Origin: Sciurus carolinensis
Lineage: Eukaryota > Chordata > Mammalia > Rodentia > Sciuridae
DNA length: 64,000 bases
Reading direction: 5' to 3'
Assembly (NCBI RefSeq): GCF_902686445.1
Contig: NC_062219.1
Coordinates: forward strand, 40,327,056 to 40,391,055
The notes under the pieces were generated by a model, which saw only the letters and a program-made list of their open reading frames with translations, was not told the DNA's origin and made no database searches. A program made the position numbers and the translations under genes. Positions 13,465 to 25,085 of the stretch are shown in pieces. Positions within the stretch are counted from its first letter, which is position 1. The number at the start of each line of letters is the position of its first letter.

Positions 13465-13730
13465 TCAGAGAGTCTATGGCCATATTTTTTTTTTTTTCAT
13501 ATGTGGAGGCTAGAGTGCAAGGAGGAAGAGTACTGGGGGAATTCATGAAAATCAAGTGGAGATCAGTAGAGTAAAGGAACTAGGGGGAAGGAAGAGAGGT
13601 GGGAAAGAGGAAATACTGCAGAATGATATTGATCAAATTATATTATTATATTGTACATGTATGAACATGTACCAACAAATCCTACCATGATATACAACTG
13701 TAATATACCAATAAGAAATGGGAAAATATA
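13465..13730 (+). mobile_element. L1 3' UTR, continuation right of the nested SINE
   Basis: It continues the L1 ORF2 end into a purine-rich 3' UTR (gtggagatcagtagagtaaa, gaagagaggtgggaaagagg) and an end with tgtacatgtatgaacatgta. This 3' end resembles that at 28.8-29.2 kb and differs from the youngest type at 27.8 kb. Confidence 0.8.
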
Positions 13731-15166
13731 AAGGGTGTTTAACTCTTTTTCCTATCCCTCTTCAGATCACCAATATACTGGAAAAGAAAGACCACCACAC
13801 GAAGAAGGGAGAAAGAAGTACCATGATAAAAACAAAAGAGAGCAGATCATGGTTCTTCCCAGTACAGGAACCTGACCTGGGGAGGGAAGTAGAACAGAAT
13901 GATAAATGACAACCTGGATAAGTGACTGAAGTTTTAAACTGGACTAACTGGAATATTAAATTCTGAAAGTGCTTAAGTATCTGGGAGACTTGGCTGAGAT
14001 GTTTTTAAGGGATAGGAAATGGGTCAGGCTCAGTTCAAATCAATAACTGGAGAAAAATCATGTTTCCACCCACCAGGTTAAGTGTTCAAGAATTGGTTAC
14101 GTTTCCCTTTTGTAAATGTTTGATCAATGTTAGCCAACTTCACTGGAGATGAATGATTAAATTACAAATACTCACTGTCCTGTTCAATAAGACATACTAA
14201 TTAAAGGAAAAATTTTCTGTTTACTAAATAATTTAGTCAGCTAAATAGCTTTATTTTCCTAGGAAAATATTCACTTATATGGACATAGAAAGAAGCACAG
14301 CCACAGTACAGTACTGAGTAAAAAAGAGAAAGCCACAAAGAATCCCATTTATGCAAATAAAAAGTGCATGCTTATGTGTTTTGTAGCTTTTCCATGTTTG
14401 TATATCTCTTTCACTCCAAAGCTTAAAACTAGAGGTTAACAAGGGCTAAAAAGATTACTTGGGAGTGAAGACACTAAATTTTTTCTGGGTCTATCAGTTT
14501 TATAATATATACATTTAACCTTTACAAATTAAATACATGTATATTTTTAAAAACAGGAAAATAAAGCTAAAGGGATAAATTCATCAGACAAGAAATAGTT
14601 TTTTCTGCATCCAGTTCTCTCCTGACATGAGGAGACATGTCTTGACCTTACAATCACTAGAGATACCAATTAAGCATGGGCTCTGCTGAGCATATGAATG
14701 CAAATACAATAAGAAAACATGCTTGACATTTTATTAACTATATCATGGTCATGTCCCTTCCTATTTGCTTTTTGTTTTCCGCTTCCCTTTGTTTTCACAT
14801 AAGTTAGTATATTAGATGTGGTATTTGTTAATTGGCTAATCTGAGATTTCCTTTCTTTAAAACATGAAAAGCAAATCTGTGGTTTTCCAAGGTGTCAGTG
14901 GATATATATGATTTTTTGCAGCCTAGAGTGTGTCCACATTGGAAGAATATAAATATGGTAACAGCAAGGTGCTTGTATAAACAGGGAATCTTTTCACTGA
15001 CCAATAATCCTATTAACATGAATTTCAAGAAGAAGTTTGTAGAATTTTCTTCAGTATATATGTTCTTTTCATACAGGATACAGTTTTACCTGCCTATAAA
15101 TGTTAGAATGAGATCTTCTCCAAAATTAGCATTTCTCAGTATTATCAGACTCTTCAGATGATTTAC
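13731..15166. other. Unassigned stretch between two LTR copies
   Basis: No retroviral internal region, gene or strong repeat was seen here, so the two LTR-like copies do not look like ends of one provirus. Confidence 0.4.
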
Positions 15167-16335
15167 TGTAGAGAGCGGTGATAGAGGATGGGAGAGCAGT
15201 GACTGAGATTAGGGGTCTCTGATGACCTCATGGCTGTGGCATGCCTGGTGCCTGGGAATATTCTTGTGCCTTTGCTGTGTGGTAATGCCCTGCATGAGGA
15301 GGCTCTGTGCAAGGGTCCTATGAGCCCTGACCTTGATCTCAGGCACATTCCTCCTGGGTGTAGAGAAATTCTTATGCTAGACAACCAAAATGTTTCACCA
15401 CCTCCATTACTCCTGAGCTACTTTACAGTAACTTTAAACAATGGACTTTCTTGAGAGCTACACAAAGCTCCTAACATTGCACTTCCCAACTGTGAATTGT
15501 AACTGTGGAAAAGTTATATAGATGTTCTAGTTTCTGTAACTTTTCTGAATACAAAGAATAGTGCTTACATAGTCTTTAACCTGATAATGAGATATATATA
15601 TAAATAAAGATTGCTGGCATAACTCTTTAGATCTGCTTCTCCATCAGAGGGTAGTGTGACGGGCTGACATATTTGACTCCATGGAAATGTTATAGGCCAG
15701 GCTATATGGGCAATGACTAAATAGACTCCATTTTACCCTGAGACTCCATGTTATGTAGGAAATACTTCTCCCATGGGAACACCCCGCCTCTGTACCCATC
15801 AACAGTTGCTTAGCATGACATGTTCGGCAACACAAAATGGCAATTCTTGGATAATAAAAAATTATTCTCTTTTTGATCCCTATTTTCCTAAACAATGTAT
15901 CATGTCAACAGTGAAGTCAACAGTGATTGTCTAAATGTTAGTAACCATTCTTTAATTTGTACCTAAGTAAGGTCATTTTGACTCACTTCCCCCTTCTACT
16001 AATTATTTTAGATCTCATGATATTAGTTTATAATTTTAAATCACAGCAACAGACACTTATGATTTTTATGGTATAAAACCCCCTATAACCCTATGGTCAG
16101 GGCTGTTCTCCCAATAGCCATTTTTGGGGCATTGTGTGAGATAGTCAGCTGACTGGCTAATAAAGACTCTCAAATTTGGACTTCTCAGTGGTAATCGGTC
16201 TGTTCTTAAGTTGTGCCCCACAACAAGTAGCACTCCACCTGAACCCAGCTTTGTCTTCAAAATCTATGATTGTGAGACTTTATTTTTCTAATGCCCCATT
16301 GCCTCTCACTGGAACTGCAAGTTTGGTCATGCATG
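15167..16335 (+). mobile_element. Solo LTR-like element, copy 2, interrupted by another LTR
   Basis: It aligns with 12036-12620 except for an inserted block at 15655-16225. The flanking halves resume exactly at agtagcactccacctga, the same bases that are continuous in copy 1 (about 12514). Confidence 0.65.
15655..16225 (+). mobile_element. Solo LTR of a second type, nested in LTR copy 2
   Basis: A 571-bp block starts TGTGACGGGC and ends CCCCACAACA (TG...CA ends). A TATA-like ggtataaaaccccc lies near 16070 and AATAAAG near 16158. It is flanked by ggtag / agtag, a 5-bp duplication with one change; the uninterrupted copy at 12 kb shows the empty site. Size, ends and signals fit a class I-like endogenous retroviral solo LTR. 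No viral genes are present. Confidence 0.75.
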
Positions 16336-18204
16336 TTCCAAAATAAATAATAGCTACTGGCTAATGTGTGGTAGAGGGCAGAGTGAGATAGCGGGCACTG
16401 TCCCTCCCAGTGTGCTCTATCATCCAATACCTTCTTTTTCTTTTTTTTTTTTATGCCTTAGATTGAAATATTTTTGAACAACTCAATGAAATTGGGATTC
16501 AACTGTTCAAAGTTTTTGAAAAGCATGGTTTTAAATGAATTTTAATTATAGGAAAAAATCTGAAAGTCTTATTACTAAACAACTTTAAGAATGAGAAAAT
16601 AAAATTAGTTCCATTTGTTTGATTGTCATTGGGTGATCTGTTCAAAGATTTCAGTCCCCACATTGTGAGAACAACCCCCAAAGCAAAGTTTGGACTCCCA
16701 AGTAAATGTGCATCTACCTTACCATCTGCTTCCCTTCTGCTGTTAACTGCATTGTTGGTATCATTTCTAGAATCTAGCTCCTGGGATTCTGAATATGTCT
16801 GGTCAAACTAATTGAAAGTGTTTTGCCCTCAAAAATCTAGGAATCAACCAGAGTCATTATTAATATCATCTCTGACTTCAGTGAAGCTTTTGGTTATATT
16901 TTGTAGAATAATTACTTTCAGTTCTCAATTTCCTAATGAATCTACTCATTCTATGAGAATTATACAGCCATGATCTAGTTTCATTGTAGGTTCATAATGC
17001 CTCCTAAGACACAATACTATTTTGTAGTCAATCCTAACAAATCATAACTTGGGGAGACATATTGTGGGATTTTGTGAGCTGTAAATAAATAAAAGTAAAT
17101 CTATAACCCACATTCTCTTTGTTCAAACATCTAATGCATTTCAAATATTAATTTTCTAGTCACTATTTAAGAGTTTAGGATATTTACCATATGTAATTTA
17201 GAAGTCTTATTGAGTATGATACCATTAAGGAAAGGGATACCAAATCAAGAAAATTCCAATGCATCTGCAAAAATAATATAATTAAAACCACACACAAAAA
17301 AATCTACTTATATGCAAGTTAACTGTGTAAATCACCTTCTACTCCCATGTTAACACTATTGAAACAGACATGTGCTTCTGAATGCCTCTTTCTTCCTTTA
17401 GTTCAGTGGTTTGGTTTCATTTTAGTATTGACTCAAATGCATGCTTTTATAATGAACACATTGAGAACACCTAATTCTACCAAGATCTACCTAAAAAAAC
17501 CTATGAAGCATAGGAATTTTAAGTCTGACACAAGTATAAAAATAAATGTAACAAAGTAATTTGACCACTTTTAATATTGTTGGGATTAAAAATCTCAAGA
17601 GTGAGAAAGAAGGTGAGATGACAGACCAAAGGCAAAAAGTAGAGAAGAAAGGGGAAGAAGAGAAAAAACAAGAGAGAATGGTAGAAAGAAGGCATAACAT
17701 TTGATCAACATTCTGGGATAAAATGAACATTTAAGGATGAGTAAAGTTCTTGCATATCATTCAAAGGGTTCAATAAAAATGTCAAAAAAGATGGAATTTT
17801 ATGTCTGGAATGAATCCACAGGATCACACTGATAACGCAATCAATACCAAATTGAAACAACAAAGGCCCTGAGAAGAGATCTGATATTTGAGGTTATACC
17901 GTATGGAGGTCTTGAATGAAAATCAAGAAAAATAGAGAATCAATGCAAATAAGTATGAATTATTTAAATAAATATGTTAAATTAGCTGTCAATATAATAT
18001 AATTCTTAAATAAAAATAATTAGATTTTAGCTCTTGAACACCATCATACAATGAAGGAAATCTCTACAAGATAGTCATAATTTCATTACTCAGAATGCTA
18101 ACTTGGCCTCAGATAGAGACATCTTATTAATTCAGATTAATAAATTGACCAAAACATGTTTTTACTTTAAAAAATGCTCTTGGTGTGAGTTATTTCAAAT
18201 AGCA
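16336..18204. other. Unique-looking AT-rich intron
   Basis: Nothing recognised beyond a T run at 16438-16452 and a purine-rich tract at 17600-17690. Confidence 0.4.
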
Positions 18205-18425
18205 TGGTGTGACTGATAAAACACCAGAGAACTGATTCTGAGCTTGGATCTCTCACACCAATTTTATAGTTTTGAGGAAATGATTTACCCTTTTCAGCCT
18301 TCAGTAACTCATCTAAAATTGGTGGTTTGGGTCTGAGGACTCATACATTCCCTGCCTACTTATTTCCTATAAATTAAACTAGTATGTGAGTACGCTTCAG
18401 GTTCTTTCAGATCTAATACATTTCT
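18205..18425 (+). mobile_element. MIR-like SINE relic
   Basis: Diverged matches in MIR order: gagcttggatctctcacacc, a block like gaaatgatttacccttttcag (splicing-like 'cctcagtttcctcatctgta' region: ccttcagtaactcatctaaaa), then caggttctttcagatctaat. Confidence 0.45.
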
Positions 18426-19329
18426 CCTTTCCTGAACAAAAATTAAATTCCAATGCTAAAACATAACACAAAGGATACCTTTTCTCTGTTTCTATAATTA
18501 CCATATCAACAAGTATGTGATACTTACGTCCTTCTGTTGAGAGTCCCAAATCAAAGAGTGTTGGGATAATGAGTTCAACTTGTGCAGTTGGGGCTCAGAA
18601 ACCATTAACATACAGTGAAAGTCTTAAAAGCAGCATCAAATGCAAAGTACCTTTTGACCTCTGCCCCACCTGTTTCTCACCCCACATTTTTCCCCACTCT
18701 GCAGCAAGCTGTATAAATGAGAATTCCTCTTTTCCAAGATGGGTCAGAAACCAGGACCCCTTTTCCGCAAAATTAATCATAAAACCTAAAGCTGTTTTTC
18801 TCACCATTCTGTGTAAGAATTGGTTATAAAAAATTAAGACCCTCATTCCAAAAGGATCTTGCCTAATATACAGAAGGAAGAAGTTAAACATCTGAGGAGT
18901 CAAAAAAGAATCTGAAGTTACAGGGCTTACTGGGTTTCCCCACTTACTCTACTATTATTAGATTATACCACTTGTTCAATAATATTTCTGCACAGCTACC
19001 CATGCTTCACTTAAACTAAATATAGACAGTTCACCCTGGGTCACTAGGTCTTCTATCTGAACGCTCCCTTGTCACATTTACCCTTTATCAAATAACCATG
19101 CTAGCTTTTCTCTTGTTAATCTGTCTTTTGTTATGGGGGTAGACCCTTCTTTCTAGCCCCTACAATCCCATCTTTAAGTCCTTTTTGTTTTTACTAGAAA
19201 ACTCAAATGTAACCATTTCCATGTTAGAAGATTTGGGTTCTTAATTCATTTTTTCCACCCATTTCAACTAAAAATGGCTTTAAGTGTATGGAAATGAAAT
19301 GGGTACCAGGTCATTCTAGCACACAGCTA

Positions 19330-19330
<1 letters not shown>

Positions 19331-19360
<30 letters not shown>
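19331..19360. repeat. (CA)n microsatellite, about 15 units
   Basis: An uninterrupted CA run. Confidence 0.97.
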
Positions 19361-19365
<5 letters not shown>

Positions 19366-19913
19366 GAATGAATACACTTGAGTAGGTAGATATATTTTAC
19401 TGATGGAGGCAAGAAAGTGCTAAGATTGAAGAATTGTATCTGCACTCCTTTCTACAGCAAAATAACACTTCATCTTTTATTCCAGAATTTACTGTTTTGT
19501 GTGTGTGTGTGTTTTTTAGGGGGGTGACCTGTAAGGGCAATACTATTCAGGAAATATTTCTGCTTTAGATTTTTTATATGTCTTTATTAAATTTTAAATT
19601 TAATTGCATTTAGATTTCATGTAAACCTGACCTTAGCAGATAAAAAAAATAATACTGCTCTTTAAGCATGGCAGAGTTAACTCATGGTTATGGGGTTTGG
19701 TTAATACTCTACCAAGAATACAGTAGTGTTTAGTGAATGCTATGATGAACTACTTGCTTTTGGTTTTCATTTAGAGTTAAACATAAATTTTTCTACCATG
19801 CATCACATTTATTTGTAGAAATGATTAATTCCAGCAATTATTATATGTAGAAAGAATATATTTTTATCTATATTTAGTTCCAACACAATTTGTTAAAGAC
19901 TAGTACAACATTT

Positions 19914-19980
19914 CTGAGAAATGCTCATTTTGAAATAGATGGTTATCTGATTCATTCATTTTTAGAAGTACAACAAAACT
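19914..19980. repeat. 67-bp segment, copy A
   Basis: It begins ctgagaaatgctcat and aligns without gaps to 20643-20709 with about 8 mismatches in 67. Flanks do not align. No known repeat family recognised. Confidence 0.85.
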
Positions 19981-20642
19981 AGAATATTTTAATAAGTAAT
20001 TCCAAGATATAGTAATTTACATTGCTTTAAGAGGATATTTTCCTATGGATTATGGTAATAAAGAACAAGAAATTCAATTGTAATTGTCAGCCTTTATGTA
20101 TATTAAAAGCTTTCCACTTCCATCAGTGACAACCACAGGATACAGTTGGCTATTGATTGTAAGCTATTTGTACAGGATGGATTAATGGCTTCTGCTCCCG
20201 TAAATATAAATATTTCAACCTGAGCTCATCAAGCCTTCAAATTGTTAAACAACCATAAGCAGCACCAATCCCATTCAACTACCTACTGCACTTCCCCAGA
20301 GGTTTCTTGAGATAGTGCCTGGTGGAATAGTAAACTGATAAACTATAGTTTATATGAGCATATTAATTACTTTTCATATCCTGACACAACCATGCTATTT
20401 AGGACATTACATTTTCACTATATTTAGCCAGAACATTTTACAGCTTACTTTTTTTTAGAGAATTGTTAAAATATCTGTTGGCTGTCTTAAAATAAGCATG
20501 TGCCAAATGAACTCATTTGCCTTTCCTCCTATCTCATATATAATGTACTAAGAGGGAACTGATCTCATTCATATTAGCTATGATATATACTAAATTTATG
20601 TCAGCAAAACAATTTTCATATAGAGGCCCTTCATATTAGAGC

Positions 20643-20709
20643 CTGAGAAATGCTCATGTTGAAATAGATGATTATCTGATGCATTCAGTTTTAGACATAC
20701 AGCAAGACT
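20643..20709. repeat. 67-bp segment, copy B
   Basis: Ungapped, same-orientation partner of 19914-19980, 729 bp downstream; both contain gaaatagatg and ttatctgat. Confidence 0.85.
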
Positions 20710-21012
20710 TCTAAAGGGGGCATCTGTTTCCACATTGTAATAACAGAATAACAGAATTCACTTGGTATATCATAAGCCTCAGGATGGTCTGTGTAAAACT
20801 CCTGGCCCTTGTTAGGCATTGAACAAATGAGGGTTGTTGTGGATTCACCTTTCAATTTAAATGTATTTCCTCAGTGAAAGATTAAAAATAATTTCTGATT
20901 GTGTTGTGCTTTAACATTGTTTAGCTTACTTCTTTAGAAAGATAAGTTTTCTTCCTCACAAGCAGAATTGTTTTAGAGTCTTCTGAGTAGTGGCTGTTAA
21001 GATCAACTTGTC

Positions 21013-21042
21013 AAAAACTGAAGCGGTGAAAAAAAAAAAAAA
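21013..21042 (+). mobile_element. Minimal retroposed insert: 16 nt plus A14, with target-site duplication
   Basis: aaaaactgaagcggtg followed by a run of A is flanked by perfect 14-bp repeats aagatcaacttgtc (20999-21012 and 21043-21056). The site reads TT/AAGA, a usable L1 endonuclease target. It looks like an extremely 5'-truncated L1-mediated copy of an RNA I cannot identify. Confidence 0.8.
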
Positions 21043-22509
21043 AAGATCAACTTGTCTCCTGATCCACAAACTCCAGCAGCAACAAGCAGGGCAAGCTTGC
21101 CCAGAATGTTTGGTTCTATACTTAAAATAGTTTTTCATCATGCTGTTTGAAAGGAGGGAAAATTAAATATGTGTCATAGTTGGGTATTAGAGTGCTCTAG
21201 TGTCTATTTCATTTGTACATTTAAACTTTCAGCATATAAATTTCAAAGGCAGCTTGCTATATTGATCAGTAAATGTGCTTACTCATGGAAGATTTGGTTT
21301 TCTATAATCATCAGTTGTTTGGATTGAAATAATACTTATGAACATTTAAATTCCTGAAACATCTAGTTTATGCATGAGGAGGTAAGACCCATGCTTTGGT
21401 TTTAGATGGTAAAATATTTTACATTCATTTTTACAATACTTTTCTCAAATACATCAAATATACATCTTCACATAGGATGTGTACATGACATTCTATACCT
21501 TTCTATCCACAGCAAACAAGGCCATTAAAATTTTACCTATTCATGTAGTCTTCCTTGGGCCTGTATAAAGTCAAAGTTGGAAGCCACTCCAAGCAAATAT
21601 TTCTCCAAAGTTCCTCCTCCCTAAATTTCTTACCTATCAGTTCTTTCAGTTATAAGGAACAATTTACCATATTAGAAGACCAAAATGAATCCAAACCCCC
21701 AAACATGACAATCTTGTTCAAAATACTTTTCTTGACAAGTTCTTCTAGATTTTGATAATGAATACCAAATAAATGAATCTGGAGTTAGTTGGAGGGTGGT
21801 GGGATTGGGGGCGGTGGTAGAAATATCTACTGGTAACCTGAAGAGTGAGGGCAATTGGGAGAAATTAAATGTAAAACTTAAATTAAATGTTAAATTAAAT
21901 ATAAAGTTGTACAAAGTCAAAAGGATGGAAAGAAGTAATTAAAAAATTAAGAAAGGAGGGAGGGAGGGACAAAGGAAATAAAATAGAACTTCTTTTGTAC
22001 AGAACATAGGGTCACAATGGCAGGGGCAGGAGGCTGCTAAAATAGCAATGTGTACTTTTAAAATTAAAACCAGGGAGACAAGAAGTACATGCCTAACAGC
22101 AAGAAAATGTCTAAGGATTAGGAAAGCTATGAACATAGGACAGCAAAGGAGCGTCAACACACTCCCTCTGCCCACTACTGTGGCTTAAAGTGTAACCTCG
22201 ATTGTAACCCAGATTTTATCTCCAGCACTCTGATCACTGGTCTTATATTCTTAATATGTGAATAGCTCTACACGTGTGTCTTAAGTGAAAGAATTTATTT
22301 GTTTTCCTGTTACAGTTCCCTTCTGAGGAAGGCAAACATATATTTATTTGAGGCACTATGGTTTACCACCAAACTCTGAATCATCAGTAGCATATCCACT
22401 TTTCAAATGCTCTAAATCCAGGAATTCACCAAGTCCTTCCAAAGAACATTCTAAATATTGCTTCAATATGTCTTCTCTGCATTCTCAACAGTACTACCTA
22501 TAATATAAA

Positions 22510-22900
22510 GCTTCTCCCCGCCCTTTATGCTACAGCCATTTCTCCGCTTCCCATCTTACAACCTAGCTTGTCAGTCTGAGAACATCCTAGCTAGCTATTG
22601 GTTCATCAGTCAGCCTGCAAGTCTCCTTCTCAGTTATTGGTCCCTTGTTAGCCCATGGAATTCCAATATTTAGGAGAAGCTCCTGCGCCATTCTCTCTCT
22701 TTTCTTTCTTTCCCAGCCCCGAGCAGACACTCTAGTTGTCCACCTAATAAAATCTCTGGTGTGAGTTCCTGTGTGGTGAGTGGCTTTCTGGGTGCTGCTG
22801 CTGGACTGCGACTTAGACCGGGCACCCCAGAGTGCCTGCTCCCCTTGATTTAAGGGTCTGAGCTGCCTTGGGACCCAAGCTGAGCTGCATTTTTCTTACA
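22510..22900 (+). mobile_element. LTR fragment, class I (gammaretrovirus-like)
   Basis: A CT-rich region, then cctaataaaatctctggtgt (polyadenylation signal), then gtgtggtgagtggctttctg and a stretch ending ttttcttaca. This order of U3/R/U5-like parts is typical of murine-leukaemia-type endogenous LTRs. The left end was not found; no internal viral region is attached. Confidence 0.65.
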
Positions 22901-23099
22901 ATACCTAGTATAATTCCTTCCTGGCCCTTGTCTGAATTCCTCCTAAATGGCTTCATCACATTAAAATCTATGTGAACACAATCTACACTGTTTTATCAGT
23001 AGTCTTAAAGCTCCACTTCAATTATTCCACTTGTAAATATATTTCCATTTATTGGTCTACTTTGCCAAATATTTAAACAAATGAATTTTTTCATCTTAA

Positions 23100-24350
23100 A
23101 AAAGGAAAGCTCTTCTTTAAAGCATTCCTGCCACACCTTCTAGCTAACACCTCCCTTTTCCCATTTTTTCCTAAGCTATCTTTAGAAAATTGTATGAAAA
23201 TCCTTCCCTGCCTTGGTTTCCCTTTTACTGGTTAGCTTACAGCAATCTTGCCTCTCTTGGCACAGCTTCTGGCATTTGATTAAGGTTTTCCACTAGATCT
23301 TATTTTGAAGACTATTAGAGAAACATTTAAAGCCAAGAAAGTGGTTCTAAGTAGTTGCTCTCATTGACCCCTCCCTTCTTCCTGAAAAACATGATTCCTC
23401 AATTTTCATGACATCACTCTTGTAATTCTTTTTTGACTTCACTGGCTATACTGGCTATATTCTTCTCACCTTTCCCCCACTTTTTAAATTTGTTTTTTCA
23501 CTTGGCCTCTACACAAGTCCTTTTGACTATACTCTTGTACTCTATAGCCTTGCCTTCAACTAAATCAAGCATAACTTAACTCAGATGCCTAATCCTAATG
23601 ATTAAAAATGGCTTAACATATGTAAATCAGCATTAAGAATCAGGAAGAAAAAGTTCCAAAGTCAATAAATGAAGTTTACCACAGGCATGGATGAAAAAGG
23701 ATTATTCCTAAGTGTTAAAGTATTTACTGTCCTTGACTCTGACCTAAATATTGATGGCTTAACAAATCGATAGCTCTGTCCAATTCCACTCTCCTTAGTT
23801 CCAGATTTCTGTGTATTCTTTTGATTGACAATTTCATGTGGTTATCAATGGGCACCTTCTATTAAGCAATTCCTAAACTAAGGGCATTTTCTCCATGCCA
23901 AAACTTGCTTTGCCTTCATCACCCACCAAAGTAAATGGCTTTTTCATCCATCTGGTTACCCAAGCTCAAAACTCGAGACCTACCTGATATTTTCGCCTTA
24001 TAATGTTGAACAACTCATTCAGATTCAATTGCCTTCAGATCTCTTCAGTCCACACTCTTGATTCCTATCTAATCACTGCCCCACCAATTCAAGTCCTCTT
24101 CAGTTTTCAACTGTAATAGTGCAGGTCAAGTCCTCTTCAGTTTTCAACTGTAATAGTGCAGGTCTCACAATTTCTCTTTCTGACTCCAGCACTTCTCCCT
24201 CTTTTGTAATATTCCCCCTTGTCTTCAGAGAATTGAAGCATTAAAATCTGATCATATAACTTCTCTATTGTTTTAAAAAAAATCGGTTGCCTCCATAAGT
24301 CATATTTCATATTTTGTGCATCTGAGTTCTCTCATAGAGTGAAAAACTAA
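23100..24350 (+). mobile_element. L2 (LINE-2) relic
   Basis: Diverged but colinear with the L2 3' ORF region: the area of ccatctggttacccaagctc, then gagacctacctgatattttc, then ccacactcttgattcctatc, then aaatctgatcatataacttc (cf. the common 'gatcatgtcactcc' block) and the gttgcctccataag block. Very old and heavily mutated. The left boundary is uncertain. Confidence 0.6.
24089..24162. repeat. Perfect tandem duplication, 37-bp unit x2
   Basis: Copies 24089-24125 and 24126-24162 begin tcaagtcctcttcagttttc and are identical. The duplication lies inside an ancient L2 relic but is itself recent. Confidence 0.95.
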
Positions 24351-25014
24351 TGGATCCTCTCCCCAAATTTGTACCCCATCTTAAATTTAAATAAAGCACA
24401 ATTCATGGAGTAAAATCAAAGATGGTTGGTTTACAGAATAAATCTGCATTAAAGTTGCAAACTTCTGCTAATCTCACTTATAATTCCTGTGGTGAAAGCT
24501 TTGTGGTCTTTGAATGTGATAAGTTCCTTCTTGTTTCTGTGTTTCTGCATATTCTGACATTTCCGAGATTCATTTCTGCCTGTCTACATCCCCTGCATTC
24601 TTACAGTTTCAGCCTCGATGTTACCTTCTTTACAGATTCATTAATTTCCTCAGATAGATATGGTGTCTCTCATTCTTATAATTTTTATAATAATGTACAT
24701 AACATTACTGCATATTTGCTGTGTGAATACCTTAAAGTTGAAGATGACATTTTAGGTATGCTATTCCGTTTTTTCACAGTAAAGTGCCTTGAATATGGCA
24801 GACAATTTTATTGTCGTTACTTCGATTTTCACCAGATAATAACCATAGAAACTTGATGTGCAAAAGTGACAGAATTTCTTAGTTTGAAATTAAATGACTA
24901 TTATAGATAAGACACATTTTTAAAACATCACCCATATTGATATATCAATATACTAAAATTTGTAAAAACTGTATTATCAATGAAAAAAGAGTAACAGACC
25001 CATCTTCCCTAAGA
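24351..25014. other. Unassigned; holds the window's longest ORF, probably chance
   Basis: A 144-codon plus-strand ORF (24422-24856) is rich in Phe, Tyr, Cys and Ser, has no recognisable domain, and has no splice or promoter context. Treated as noncoding. Confidence 0.5.
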
Positions 25015-25085
25015 TATGCAGTCACAGTGGTTCAGTGCTTGCCTAACGTGTGAAGCTTTGGATTGAATTTCTGGTACTGGGGTGT
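25015..25085 (+). mobile_element. Degenerate ID SINE
   Basis: cacagtggttcagtgcttgc followed by ctaacgtgtgaagctttgga and gattgaatttctggtactgg matches ID order (cagtggtagagcgcttgcctagc ... gggttcgatccccagcacc) with many changes. Confidence 0.5.

Larger units (their letters stand above)
18426..22500. other. Repeat-poor intron with a duplicated 67-bp segment
   Basis: Mostly unique-looking sequence. It holds a (CA)n run at 19331-19360, a short (GT)n at 19498-19512, the paired 67-bp segments at 19914 and 20643, and a small retroposed insert at 21013. No exon recognised. Confidence 0.45.

Noticed and set aside
12036..16335. A provirus with LTRs at 12.0 and 15.2 kb
   Set aside because: The interval holds an L1, a SINE and non-viral sequence, with no gag, pol or env similarity and no primer-binding site seen.
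24422..24856. 144-codon plus-strand ORF, the longest in the window
   Set aside because: Rich in Phe, Tyr, Cys and Ser, no domain, no splice context, and one such ORF is expected by chance in 64 kb of two-strand AT-rich sequence.
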